Assembly: GCF_030503675.1 (NCBI RefSeq)
Contig: NZ_CP129964.1
Span: 62,001-126,000, forward strand
Direction: 5' to 3'
Length of the DNA: 64,000 bases
Source of the DNA: Lutimonas zeaxanthinifaciens
GTDB lineage: Bacteria; Bacteroidota; Bacteroidia; Flavobacteriales; Flavobacteriaceae
Shown: one piece after another, positions 18,481 to 26,528 of the stretch
Numbering within the stretch: position 1 is the stretch's first letter
How the letters are laid out: the number at the start of each line of letters is the position of its first letter
Program-made: the position numbers and the translations under genes
Notes under the pieces: generated by a model
Told to the model about the DNA's origin: nothing
Seen by the model: only the letters and a program-made list of their open reading frames with translations
Databases searched by the model: none

Positions 18481-18522
18481 AAAAAAAATTCCTTGAGATT
18501 CTCATGTAAAGATAAGAATCCC
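18481..18522 (-). terminator. Probable terminator after the Phe/Tyr operon
   Basis: On the minus strand an 8-bp stem with one G-U pair (18522-18515 with 18502-18495) and a 12-nt loop is followed by eight T (18488-18481). The spacing between stem and T run is 6 nt, so it is not ideal. Confidence 0.45.
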
Positions 18523-18552
18523 AAAGAATAATTATTCGGATCTAAGAATTTA

Positions 18553-19638
18553 TTATCCTTTTATGATGCGTTCCTGATGGTCAATGGATTCCTGATGGAT
18601 AGCCTTGAATATTCTTTCAATAAATATTTTAGAAAGTCCCTGGTTTTTTCCCTGATCTACAACCTTTTCAAGAATTTCATTCCATCTGCTATTTTGAAGA
18701 ACAGCAACATTGCTCTCTTTTTTGGCTTTTCCAATATTCTCTACAATTTGCATTCTTTCTGACAGGGTCTCCAACAACTGCTCATCCTTTGCATTTATTT
18801 CACTTCGCAAGGCGTTTAATTTAGAAAGAGATTCTTCTCTCTCAAATCTTGGTTTTCTAACCTTCAGATCTTCCATTATTTCTACGAGACGCGAAGGTGT
18901 AATTTGTTGCATGGCATCACTCCAGGCGTCATCAGGATGGCAATGGGTCTCAATGATCAATCCATCCATTTTTAGGTCAAGAGCGGTTTGTGATACATCA
19001 AATATACCTTCTCTGTTTCCACAGATATGAGAAGGGTCATTGATGATCGGCAAAGTGGGATATTTACTTTTCAGGTCAATCGGGATCTGCCAGCTTGGTA
19101 TATTTCTGTAATTGGATTTTCTAAATGAAGAAAATCCTCTGTGAATTGCTCCAAGGTTTTTAACACCTTTTTTATGCAATCTTTCAATTGCTCCTATCCA
19201 TAAGGCCAAATCAGGGTTTATCGGATTCTTAACGAGTACGATTTTATCTGTACCGGCGATGGCATCAGCGATCTCCTGAACGGCAAAAGGATTTACAGTT
19301 GTTCGGGCCCCGATCCATAATACGTCAATATCAAATTCCAAGGCGAGTTTTGCGTGTTGGGCATTCGCGATTTCCACTGCAGTCATCATTCCCGTTTGCT
19401 CTTTTACCTTTTTTAGCCATGGAAGCGCAATGGCCCCATTTCCTTCAAATGACCCGGGACGGGTTCTTGGTTTCCAGACCCCTGCTCTGAAAACAGTGGC
19501 ATCGGTATCTTTTAATTCATGTGCTATTTCAAGCACTTGTTCTTCACTTTCGGCACTACACGGACCGGCTATTACCAGCGGATGAGACAATTCCATTTCA
19601 TCCAACCATGTTCTAAAATTTTTGTTTTCCATTGTCAT
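18553..19638 (-). CDS. Bifunctional DAHP synthase / chorismate mutase
   Basis: Joins erythrose-4-phosphate and PEP to DAHP, first step of the shikimate pathway, and converts chorismate to prephenate. Residues 1-260 are a class I-beta (KDO8P-synthase-like) DAHP synthase with the metal cysteine in VIAGPCSAESEEQ, KPRTRPGSFEG and DPSHICGNR. Residues 265-361 are an AroQ-type helical chorismate mutase (LNALRSEINAKDEQLLETLSERM). This fusion is usual in Bacteroidetes. It is the last gene of a four-gene operon; its ATG overlaps the tyrA stop by 4 bp (ATGA at 19638-19635). Confidence 0.93.
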   Translation of the reverse strand: MTMENKNFRTWLDEMELSHPLVIAGPCSAESEEQVLEIAHELKDTDATVFRAGVWKPRTRPGSFEGNGAIALPWLKKVKEQTGMMTAVEIANAQHAKLALEFDIDVLWIGARTTVNPFAVQEIADAIAGTDKIVLVKNPINPDLALWIGAIERLHKKGVKNLGAIHRGFSSFRKSNYRNIPSWQIPIDLKSKYPTLPIINDPSHICGNREGIFDVSQTALDLKMDGLIIETHCHPDDAWSDAMQQITPSRLVEIMEDLKVRKPRFEREESLSKLNALRSEINAKDEQLLETLSERMQIVENIGKAKKESNVAVLQNSRWNEILEKVVDQGKNQGLSKIFIERIFKAIHQESIDHQERIIKG

Positions 19639-20492
19639 TGTTGTTTAATTCCCGCTAATACGTCTTTGATTCTGTTCGTATCTTCCATGATCTTTAAAAC
19701 GTCTTCAGCTGATTTTCTAGTTAAAATATCTTTAAATTTATTCAAGTTCTTTATGTATTCTTCAAGTGATTTGAGCAAGTTATCCCTGTTCTGCATAAAA
19801 ATGGGTGTCCACGTCTCAGGATTACTTTTGGCCAGCCTTACAGTTGATGCAAAACCACTTCCGGCCATATTAAAAATGTTTTTTTCGTCTTTCTCGATCT
19901 CCAGCACTGTTTTTCCAAGCATAAAAGAGCTTATATGAGATAAGTGTGAAACATATGCGATATGAATGTCATGTTGAACAGCGGATTCCATAAAGACATT
20001 TTTCATTTTTAGTTTTTCGAAAAGCGCCACTGTCTGCTCAATTTTTTCAGGGCTGCTTAATTCCTTTTCACAAATAATATTCACTTTGTCTGTAAAAAGG
20101 TCATAAATGGCCGCCTGAGGCCCTGAGAATTCAGTACCAGCAATGGGATGCAGGGCAACAAAGTTCCTCCTTTTAGGATGTTTCCTAACCGAATCACACA
20201 CCTCAGCTTTTGTTGAGCCCACATCAAAAACCAGGGCTTTCTCATCAATAAGATCAAGAACTTTTACCGCGATTTCCGGAATAACATTGACAGGGACCGA
20301 AATGATGACAACATCCATTTCATGAATCTTGTCAAAATTAATTTCTTCAAATATTATTCCCAAATCAAGGGCCTCCCTGATATGGTTTTTATTCTTATCA
20401 ATACCGTAGATTGTGGCCCAGGTTGTTTTCTTTAACTCGAGAGCAAGGGAACCTCCTATGAGACCTAAACCGATAACTGCGACTTTATTCAT
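19635..20492 (-). CDS. tyrA: Prephenate dehydrogenase
   Basis: Oxidatively decarboxylates prephenate to 4-hydroxyphenylpyruvate for tyrosine. The 285-residue protein has the NAD motif VIGLGLIGGSLA at the N-terminus and the substrate-binding HPIAGTEFSGPQAA near residue 118. There is no ACT domain, so direct feedback by tyrosine is not evident. Third gene of the operon; ATGA overlaps join it to both neighbours. Confidence 0.93.
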   Translation of the reverse strand: MNKVAVIGLGLIGGSLALELKKTTWATIYGIDKNKNHIREALDLGIIFEEINFDKIHEMDVVIISVPVNVIPEIAVKVLDLIDEKALVFDVGSTKAEVCDSVRKHPKRRNFVALHPIAGTEFSGPQAAIYDLFTDKVNIICEKELSSPEKIEQTVALFEKLKMKNVFMESAVQHDIHIAYVSHLSHISSFMLGKTVLEIEKDEKNIFNMAGSGFASTVRLAKSNPETWTPIFMQNRDNLLKSLEEYIKNLNKFKDILTRKSAEDVLKIMEDTNRIKDVLAGIKQQ

Positions 20493-21637
20493 AGCGTTTC
20501 TGATTTAGTTAAACGTGCCAGGACCTCTCTGATCTTATCCTCTGAAAGACAAAGGGAGAATCGAATATATCCTTGTCCCTGATTGCCAAAAACGGTACCT
20601 GGAGTAACAAATACATCATGCTCATAAAGAATTTGATCCGTTAGGGCTTCTGAGGTTTTATTGTCAGGGATTCGTGCCCAAACAAACAGCCCTGAATTTT
20701 CCTTGTCGTATGTGCAGCCCAGTAGATCGCAGATTTCCCAGACAACCTGTCTTCTTTTCTTATACACTTCATTCATCTCTGAAAACCAGTCCCGGGAAAT
20801 ATTCAGGGCGGCTATGGCTCCTTTCTGAATCCCGAAATACATACCCGAATCCATGTTGCTTTTTACTTTTAAGATAGAATCCAGAAAAGTCTTCTGACCA
20901 ACAACCATTCCAACTCTCCAGCCGGCCATGTTGAAGGTTTTACTCAACGAATTCAATTCAATGGCCACGTCTTTAGCCCCGGAGACTGAAAGAATGCTTC
21001 TTGGGGCATCATTTAAGATAAAACTATACGGGTTGTCATTAACAATTAAAATATTGTGTTTCTTCCCAAAAGCCACCAGCGCCTCAAACAAAGCCTGGTT
21101 TCCATTGCTGCCGGTAGGCATATGCGGGTAATTTACCCACATGATCTTTACCTTGCTCAGGTCAAGATCTTCCAAGGATTTAAAATCAGGCCACCAATTA
21201 TTCTCCTCAGACAGTTTGTACTTGACAGGTACAGTCTCGATCAATTTACTTACTGAAGCATAAGTAGGGTAACCAGGATCAGGAATAAGGACATGGTCCC
21301 CTTTATTCAGAAAAGCCATTGAAATGTGCATAATGCCCTCTTTTGATCCCATCAGAGGCAAAACTTCAGCATCAAACTTTAATTCAACGTCATAATATTT
21401 CCTGTAAAAATCAGCCATCGCTTTTCTAAGTTCAGGAAGTCCCTGGTAGCTCTGGTATCCATGAATATCAGCGTCATAAAGAGCCCGGGTAACGGATTCA
21501 GGAGGAGACAGATCAGGACTGCCTATTCCTAAATTAATAATAGGTTTACCTTGTTCTATTAGTGACCTGACTTCTTTCAGTTTGATTGAGAAGTAATACT
21601 CTTTTACGTCATTAAGTCTATTTGCAACAGATATCAT
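20489..21637 (-). CDS. Class I aminotransferase of the Phe/Tyr operon
   Basis: A 382-residue fold-type I aminotransferase. The PLP lysine is in NSLSKTFNMAGWRVG (near residue 230), and the aspartate region NDNPYSF precedes it. In this operon it probably transaminates phenylpyruvate and 4-hydroxyphenylpyruvate to Phe and Tyr; the protein family also includes enzymes for aspartate and diaminopimelate. Second gene; overlaps pheA by 4 bp. Confidence 0.88.
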   Translation of the reverse strand: MISVANRLNDVKEYYFSIKLKEVRSLIEQGKPIINLGIGSPDLSPPESVTRALYDADIHGYQSYQGLPELRKAMADFYRKYYDVELKFDAEVLPLMGSKEGIMHISMAFLNKGDHVLIPDPGYPTYASVSKLIETVPVKYKLSEENNWWPDFKSLEDLDLSKVKIMWVNYPHMPTGSNGNQALFEALVAFGKKHNILIVNDNPYSFILNDAPRSILSVSGAKDVAIELNSLSKTFNMAGWRVGMVVGQKTFLDSILKVKSNMDSGMYFGIQKGAIAALNISRDWFSEMNEVYKKRRQVVWEICDLLGCTYDKENSGLFVWARIPDNKTSEALTDQILYEHDVFVTPGTVFGNQGQGYIRFSLCLSEDKIREVLARLTKSETL

Positions 21638-22473
21638 ACGGCATTATTTTGATGGTATTCCCCAAGAATTTTTAAATGGGTAACTTTTTTTGAAATCAGA
21701 TGAAGTGCATTTTTATAAAGTACGAAGTCATCTATTACGAGATCGATAAAAAAAGCATAGTTCCAAGGTTTTTCTATAATTGGCAAAGATTGGATTTTGG
21801 TAAGATTCAGATCGTGTTTACCGAAAATATCCAAAATTTCAGCCAGACTTCCAGCATCGTGCTTTGTAACGAACTTCAACGAAGCTTTATCTTTTATTTC
21901 ACCAAGTTTACTTGGGTGATACGGACTGTCATTATTCTTTTTTAAGATGAAAAATCGCGTCGAATTATTTTTAATGGTCTGAATATCGTCAGCAACAACT
22001 TTGAGGCCATACATATCAGCGGCCATCTTACTGGCTATAGCCGCAACCCCTTTAATGTTTTCTTTTTGTATTCTTCTTGCAACCTCAGCCGTATCTTTTT
22101 CCTCGATCAATTTAATTTCCGGACGTTCACGAAAAAATTTTCGGCATTGTAACAGGGCCATAGGATGCGACCAGACTTCTTTAACATCTTTCAATTCCTG
22201 ACCATCCAATGCCATTAAATGATGATGAATATTCGTAAAATATTCTCCCTCAATACTTAAATTGTACTCATCAATCAAGGCATAATTTGGAAGAATAGCA
22301 CCTGCGATTGAATTTTCTATAGCCATTACTGCGCTATCGACTTCATCGTTTTCAAGTAACAAAGGAATTTCAGTAAAAGACATGCACTCCACCAGCTCTA
22401 TATCACTGCCAAAATACTTATTGGCCACAATATGATGAAATGAACCCTTTATTCCTTGAATTGCTATTCTCAT
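21634..22473 (-). CDS. pheA: Prephenate dehydratase with ACT domain
   Basis: Converts prephenate to phenylpyruvate. The 279-residue protein has the dehydratase domain in residues 1-185 with the catalytic threonine in NNSTRFFIL, and a C-terminal ACT domain (about residues 198-275, DAGSLAEILDIFGKHDLNLTKI) that in this family binds Phe for feedback inhibition. It is the first gene of the operon and lies just after a leader peptide ORF and terminator that form a predicted attenuator (22492-22668). Confidence 0.94.
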   Translation of the reverse strand: MRIAIQGIKGSFHHIVANKYFGSDIELVECMSFTEIPLLLENDEVDSAVMAIENSIAGAILPNYALIDEYNLSIEGEYFTNIHHHLMALDGQELKDVKEVWSHPMALLQCRKFFRERPEIKLIEEKDTAEVARRIQKENIKGVAAIASKMAADMYGLKVVADDIQTIKNNSTRFFILKKNNDSPYHPSKLGEIKDKASLKFVTKHDAGSLAEILDIFGKHDLNLTKIQSLPIIEKPWNYAFFIDLVIDDFVLYKNALHLISKKVTHLKILGEYHQNNAV

Positions 22474-22491
22474 TCTACTTCAGTAATTATC

Positions 22492-22518
22492 AAAAAAAAA
22501 GCCTCGAAAACGAGACTT
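22492..22518 (-). terminator. Attenuator terminator before pheA
   Basis: On the minus strand the stem AAGTCTCG (22518-22511) pairs with CGAGGCTT (22506-22499) over 8 bp including one G-U, with a TTTT loop and nine T (22500-22492). It lies 19 bp before the pheA ATG, downstream of the promoter, so it can only act as a premature terminator. The 7-base segment GAGACTT at 22556-22550 is complementary to the 5' arm and can form a competing antiterminator. Confidence 0.8.
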
Positions 22519-22561
22519 AATATGTTATTATAAATGATCTATACATCAAAAGTCTCAGCCT

Positions 22562-22618
22562 TTATTTCGTAAAAAAATAAAAGTAAAACCAGTTAAATAT
22601 TTGTACAGATATTGTCAT
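22562..22618 (-). CDS. Phe/Tyr-rich leader peptide of the aromatic operon
   Basis: An 18-codon ORF, MTISVQIFNWFYFYFFTK, with an ATG 15 nt after the predicted transcription start. Eight of 18 residues are aromatic (5 Phe, 2 Tyr, 1 Trp), with seven in a row at positions 10-16. The stop codon lies 5 nt before the antiterminator arm, so a ribosome resting at the stop would cover that arm, while a ribosome stalled at the Phe/Tyr codons would leave it free. It is read here directly from the minus strand; it is too short for ordinary gene finding. This is the pattern of pheL-type leaders. Confidence 0.8.
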   Translation of the reverse strand: MTISVQIFNWFYFYFFTK

Positions 22619-22637
22619 TAAAATCAAAATTAGGCAG

Positions 22638-22668
22638 CAAATCTATGAATTTATTTGTCAATTACAAG
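22638..22668 (-). promoter_or_regulatory. Promoter of the Phe/Tyr operon
   Basis: On the minus strand CTTG (22668-22665), 19 bp spacing, then TAGATTTG (22645-22638), a full TAnnTTTG match. The transcript would begin about 22633 and run through the leader ORF and the attenuator. Confidence 0.7.
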
Positions 22669-22792
22669 AGTTTTTTAGAAAAGATTAACGATTGTTCAAT
22701 AATAAATGGTGCAATTGATATAAGAAATGACGATTATCATAAGTAAATCGGATAAATTTTAGTTAATTTGCCTTCTTATTCAACACATTTAA

Positions 22793-23686
22793 ATGTCAAT
22801 AGAAGTTGACTCTGTAGTCAAACAATATGGAGCTCAAAAGGCGCTGAACTCTGTAAGTTTTAAGATAAAAACAGGAGAGATAGTAGGATTCCTTGGACCG
22901 AACGGTGCAGGAAAATCGACTATGATGAAAATTATTACGACCTATGTGGAGCCAAGTAAAGGATCTGTCTTTGTCAATGGATTTAGTACAGAAAATCAAG
23001 GGCTTCATGTTAAAAAGTCGGTCGGTTACCTCCCGGAACACAATCCGTTGTATCTTGATTTTTATGTTAAGGAGTACCTTAAATTTCATGCTGATATCCA
23101 CGGAGTAGGCAAAGAAAGAATCAAAGAGGTTATTGATCAGGTGGGCTTGATCGATATAAAGGGCAAAAAGATTGGGCAATTATCAAAAGGATACCGACAG
23201 CGAGTAGGATTAGCAGCAGCATTACTGCACGACCCAGAAGTTTTGATTCTTGACGAACCCACAACAGGACTGGATCCAAACCAATTGAGAGACATTAGAG
23301 ATTTGATAAAAAAAATAGGAAAATCCAAAACCATTCTTTTGTCTACACATATTATGCAGGAGGTAGAAGCCATGTGTGACCGAGTGATTATCATTAATAA
23401 AGGCAATATTGTGGCTGATGAAAAACTTGATGACCTGCTGACCGGGCAATTTCAGACCATTCAGATCGAATTTGACAAAAAGGTTGATGAAGAAATCATC
23501 AAAAAACTCCCTTATCTCAAACAGATCTCTAATTTGGAAGGGAACGTCTGGAGTTTGGGCTTTGAAACAGAAGAAGACATGAGGGCAAAAGTATTTGATT
23601 TTACTGTTCATAACGGATTCAGAGCTTTGCAATTAAATCAACGAGTAACAAGTTTGGAGGCACTATTCCAAAATTTAACAAATTAA
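22793..23686 (+). CDS. gldA: Gliding-motility ABC transporter ATP-binding protein
   Basis: ATPase subunit of the GldAFG complex linked to gliding motility in Bacteroidetes. The 297-residue protein has Walker A GPNGAGKST (residues 36-44), the ABC signature LSKGYRQRVGLA, Walker B EVLILDEPTTGLD and the H-loop STHIMQEVEAM. The C-terminal 80 residues are the extra domain seen in this family. The membrane partners gldF and gldG are not in the window. It is divergent from the aromatic operon. Confidence 0.85.
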   Translation: MSIEVDSVVKQYGAQKALNSVSFKIKTGEIVGFLGPNGAGKSTMMKIITTYVEPSKGSVFVNGFSTENQGLHVKKSVGYLPEHNPLYLDFYVKEYLKFHADIHGVGKERIKEVIDQVGLIDIKGKKIGQLSKGYRQRVGLAAALLHDPEVLILDEPTTGLDPNQLRDIRDLIKKIGKSKTILLSTHIMQEVEAMCDRVIIINKGNIVADEKLDDLLTGQFQTIQIEFDKKVDEEIIKKLPYLKQISNLEGNVWSLGFETEEDMRAKVFDFTVHNGFRALQLNQRVTSLEALFQNLTN

Positions 23687-23715
23687 ACAAATAGAAATTT
23701 CGATAATTAGATAAA

Positions 23716-24903
23716 ATGAAAAAGTATTTTTATTTAGCGTTTTTTTTTATGGTTGCTTTCGGCTATTCTCAGGAAAAGGAGGCCAATGATACCAAAGATT
23801 TTTACTTAAAAAAAGGTAAAGGTTTTGAGTTCCATTTTGATCAGGATAAGTATATGTTTTATATTGATTTTCGGGGTCAGTTCAGAGCCTCTTATCCACA
23901 CCAGAACTTTCCGACCAATGAGGATGATTTTAGCGATGATGATATCAATATGGGTATCAGCAGGGCCAGGATCAAATTTGGGGGCTATGTGGGTAAACCT
24001 GAATATAACTTTTATCTGGAACAAGATATTCGAGGAGGAAACCTTCTGGATTTCAGGGCTCAGATCGAAAAATTACCTTACTTAAAATTCAGAGTTGGAC
24101 AATGGAAGGCAAGGTATTCAAGAGAAAGGGTAATTTCTTCAGGAAAGCAAACGGGTCTTGAACGATCTTTGATCAACAGGATTTTTACAATTGACAGACA
24201 GCAGGGATTTTCACTATATGGTAACCTTGATGGTGGAGGCGCGGCAAATTTTAATTATTGGGCAGAAATTCTTACCGGAAGTGGTCGAGGAGGCGCTGTA
24301 GGAGACGATGAAAATCTTATGTATATGATGAGGCTTCAATGGAATCCGAATGGAAAAGAACTGGGCTTCTCGGGTTCTGATTTAAAATTCCACGAAAAGT
24401 TTGTCGGTTCGGTAGCTATTGCCGGGGTAACCAATACGTCTAAATACACCCGATTCTCGACAAGCGGAGGTGGACAACTCTATGGTTATGAACCGGGAGT
24501 AGACGGACAATACAAAGTTGATCAGTTTCTTTTTGAAACAGCTTTTAAATACAGAGGATTGAGCTTTGATCAAGAATTACATTTCAAAAATATAGATGAC
24601 AGGGTCAATCTCGAGGAGACACTTTTGATAGGAAATTATTTTCAGGTAGGGTATTTCTTTCATTATCTTTTTGATAAATTTCCCAAACCCCTTGAGGTTT
24701 TCGCACGGCAGGCCTTTTTTGATCCTGATACAGATATTTCGAATGATTTGAATTATGAATATACTTTCGGATTGAACTGGTTTTTCAAAGGCCATAAGAA
24801 TAAATTGACCGTTGATTATTCATATCTTAAATTCAATCAATTTGATATTGAAGATAATATAGATCACATGGTTCGAATTCAATGGGATGTTTCGATTTTC
24901 TAG
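23716..24903 (+). CDS. Phosphate-selective porin-type (OprP/OprO) outer membrane protein
   Basis: A 395-residue protein with a signal peptide (cleavage after AFGYSQ) and a porin barrel: repeated amphipathic strands with signatures such as MGISRARIKFGGYVGKPEY and YLKFRVGQWKARYSRER in the order typical of the OprO/P family, ending in VRIQWDVSIF with a terminal Phe. It should form a channel for anions or other small solutes in the outer membrane. It starts 29 bp after gldA; functional linkage is not evident. Confidence 0.82.
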   Translation: MKKYFYLAFFFMVAFGYSQEKEANDTKDFYLKKGKGFEFHFDQDKYMFYIDFRGQFRASYPHQNFPTNEDDFSDDDINMGISRARIKFGGYVGKPEYNFYLEQDIRGGNLLDFRAQIEKLPYLKFRVGQWKARYSRERVISSGKQTGLERSLINRIFTIDRQQGFSLYGNLDGGGAANFNYWAEILTGSGRGGAVGDDENLMYMMRLQWNPNGKELGFSGSDLKFHEKFVGSVAIAGVTNTSKYTRFSTSGGGQLYGYEPGVDGQYKVDQFLFETAFKYRGLSFDQELHFKNIDDRVNLEETLLIGNYFQVGYFFHYLFDKFPKPLEVFARQAFFDPDTDISNDLNYEYTFGLNWFFKGHKNKLTVDYSYLKFNQFDIEDNIDHMVRIQWDVSIF

Positions 24904-24922
24904 TGATATGCCATGTATCGCT

Positions 24923-24930
24923 TATCTTTG
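24923..24930 (+). promoter_or_regulatory. Promoter -7 box for kdsA
   Basis: TATCTTTG matches TAnnTTTG 17 bp before the kdsA ATG at 24948. Confidence 0.5.
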
Positions 24931-24947
24931 TATAAAATAATCATCCC

Positions 24948-25766
24948 ATGAAATTATCTTCATTACCTAAATTAAACCATGTTAGCAGCGGAAACTTTTT
25001 TCTACTGGCGGGCCCATGCGCCATTGAAGGAGAAGAAATGGCCATGCAGATAGCAGAAAAAGTTCTGAAAATTACAGATAAGCTGGAGATCCCTTATGTG
25101 TTTAAAGGCAGTTTTAAAAAGGCAAACAGGTCAAGGATTGACAGTTTTACAGGTATTGGAGATGAAAAGGCATTAAAGATCCTTTCAAAAGTGGGCAAAG
25201 AATTTGATATTCCGGTGGTAACGGATATTCATGACGTTACAGATGCGGAAAAAGCAGCAGCCTATGTTGATGTTCTTCAGATTCCGGCCTTTTTGGTTAG
25301 GCAAACAGATCTCGTTGTTGCCGCTGCAAAGACCAATAAGGTTGTCAATTTGAAAAAAGGACAGTTTATGAGTGCGGAAGCGATGAAACATGCCGTTCAA
25401 AAGGTAAAAGATTCCGGGAACGATAAGGCATGGATTACAGACCGTGGTACCATGTTTGGATATCAGGAAATGATCGTCGATTTCAGGGGTGTTCCTGTTA
25501 TGCAGCAATATGCCCCGACCATTTTGGACGTCACACACTCTCTTCAGCAACCCAATCAAAGCAGCGGGGTAACAGGAGGTAAGCCTGAATTGATTGAAAC
25601 CATTGCACGGGCCGGAATTGCCGTTGGTGTTGATGGTATTTTTCTTGAAACACATCATGATCCTGGGGTTGCTAAATCGGATGGGGCCAATATGCTGAAA
25701 TTAGATTACCTGGAAGACCTGTTGAATAAGCTGGTTGCCATTAGAAAGACGATCAATCAATTTTAA
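24948..25766 (+). CDS. kdsA: 3-deoxy-8-phosphooctulonate (KDO8P) synthase, metal-dependent class
   Basis: Condenses arabinose-5-phosphate with PEP to KDO-8-phosphate for lipopolysaccharide core. The 272-residue protein has AGPCAIEGEE, the substrate loop KGSFKKANRSR and the metal ligands His in DVTHSLQ, Glu in FLETHHDP and Asp in KSDGANML. The cysteine in AGPC (Asn in E. coli) marks the metal-dependent class. Its stop codon directly abuts the stop of the convergent TrmH gene. Confidence 0.94.
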   Translation: MKLSSLPKLNHVSSGNFFLLAGPCAIEGEEMAMQIAEKVLKITDKLEIPYVFKGSFKKANRSRIDSFTGIGDEKALKILSKVGKEFDIPVVTDIHDVTDAEKAAAYVDVLQIPAFLVRQTDLVVAAAKTNKVVNLKKGQFMSAEAMKHAVQKVKDSGNDKAWITDRGTMFGYQEMIVDFRGVPVMQQYAPTILDVTHSLQQPNQSSGVTGGKPELIETIARAGIAVGVDGIFLETHHDPGVAKSDGANMLKLDYLEDLLNKLVAIRKTINQF

Positions 25767-26489
25767 TCACCGCCTGAATTCACTCAGAAAAATTGCCGTA
25801 GCAGTAGCCACATTGAGGCTTTCTGTTTTTTTGGATTCGCCAAATTGAGGAATGGTTAGTTTGTGCTGTATCAGACTTTTTACTTCTTCTGAGATCCCAT
25901 TTGCCTCATTGCCAAAAATAAGTACCGCGTTCTGTTCCGGAGCCACCATGTAAATATTTTCTCCGTTGAGTAATGTGCCATAGATCGTTCTGGGTTCCGA
26001 TTTAAGATAATCCAGAATATTCAGGTAATTTACAGAAACTCTTGTGAGCGATCCCATGCTGGCCTGAACAACTTTTTGATTATAACAATCTACCGTATTT
26101 TCAGAGCAAACGAGCTCCTTTACCCCAAACCAGTCACACAACCGTATAATTGTTCCCAGATTTCCAGGGTCATTTACCCCGTCCAGTACTATGGTCAAAC
26201 CTTCCCTGGGAAGATCCTTCTGTGAGGGTATTTTAAATATTCCAAAAACCTGATTGGGATTTGTAAAGTCGCTGATCATCGCCAGTTCTTTTTCCTCAAT
26301 AATGGTTAAATCCTTTATTTTATGGGGGTTTTTATAGGATGAAGTTGCATAAAGACTATGAAGCTCAAAATCAGAAGCCAATAACTCTTCAACCACTTTG
26401 ATGCCTTCTGCCAAAAACAGCTTATTTGTTTGTCGAAATTTTTTTTTCTTCAAACTTCTGATAAACTTAATCTGATTTTTGCTTAACAT
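25767..26489 (-). CDS. TrmH-family (SpoU) RNA 2'-O-methyltransferase
   Basis: A 240-residue SPOUT-class methyltransferase that probably methylates rRNA or tRNA ribose. N-terminal residues 1-85 form the substrate-binding part. The SPOUT motifs are VLDGVNDPGNLGTIIRLCDWFG, LIFGNEANGIS and the C-terminal ESLNVATATAIFLSEF. It is divergent from the TamL gene. Confidence 0.9.
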   Translation of the reverse strand: MLSKNQIKFIRSLKKKKFRQTNKLFLAEGIKVVEELLASDFELHSLYATSSYKNPHKIKDLTIIEEKELAMISDFTNPNQVFGIFKIPSQKDLPREGLTIVLDGVNDPGNLGTIIRLCDWFGVKELVCSENTVDCYNQKVVQASMGSLTRVSVNYLNILDYLKSEPRTIYGTLLNGENIYMVAPEQNAVLIFGNEANGISEEVKSLIQHKLTIPQFGESKKTESLNVATATAIFLSEFRR

Positions 26490-26508
26490 TTAAATAGTGT
26501 TACTTTTG
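26478..26508 (+). promoter_or_regulatory. Promoter for the TamL-like gene
   Basis: TTTG (26478-26481), 19 bp spacing, TACTTTTG (26501-26508): a full Bacteroidetes consensus pair. The leader would be about 16 nt before the TTG start at 26529. Confidence 0.65.
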
Positions 26509-26528
26509 AATAACTTAAAATACTGCTA

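Noticed and set aside
25185-25658. Minus-strand ORF of 157 codons inside kdsA
   Set aside because: Shadow of kdsA, which has all its catalytic motifs.
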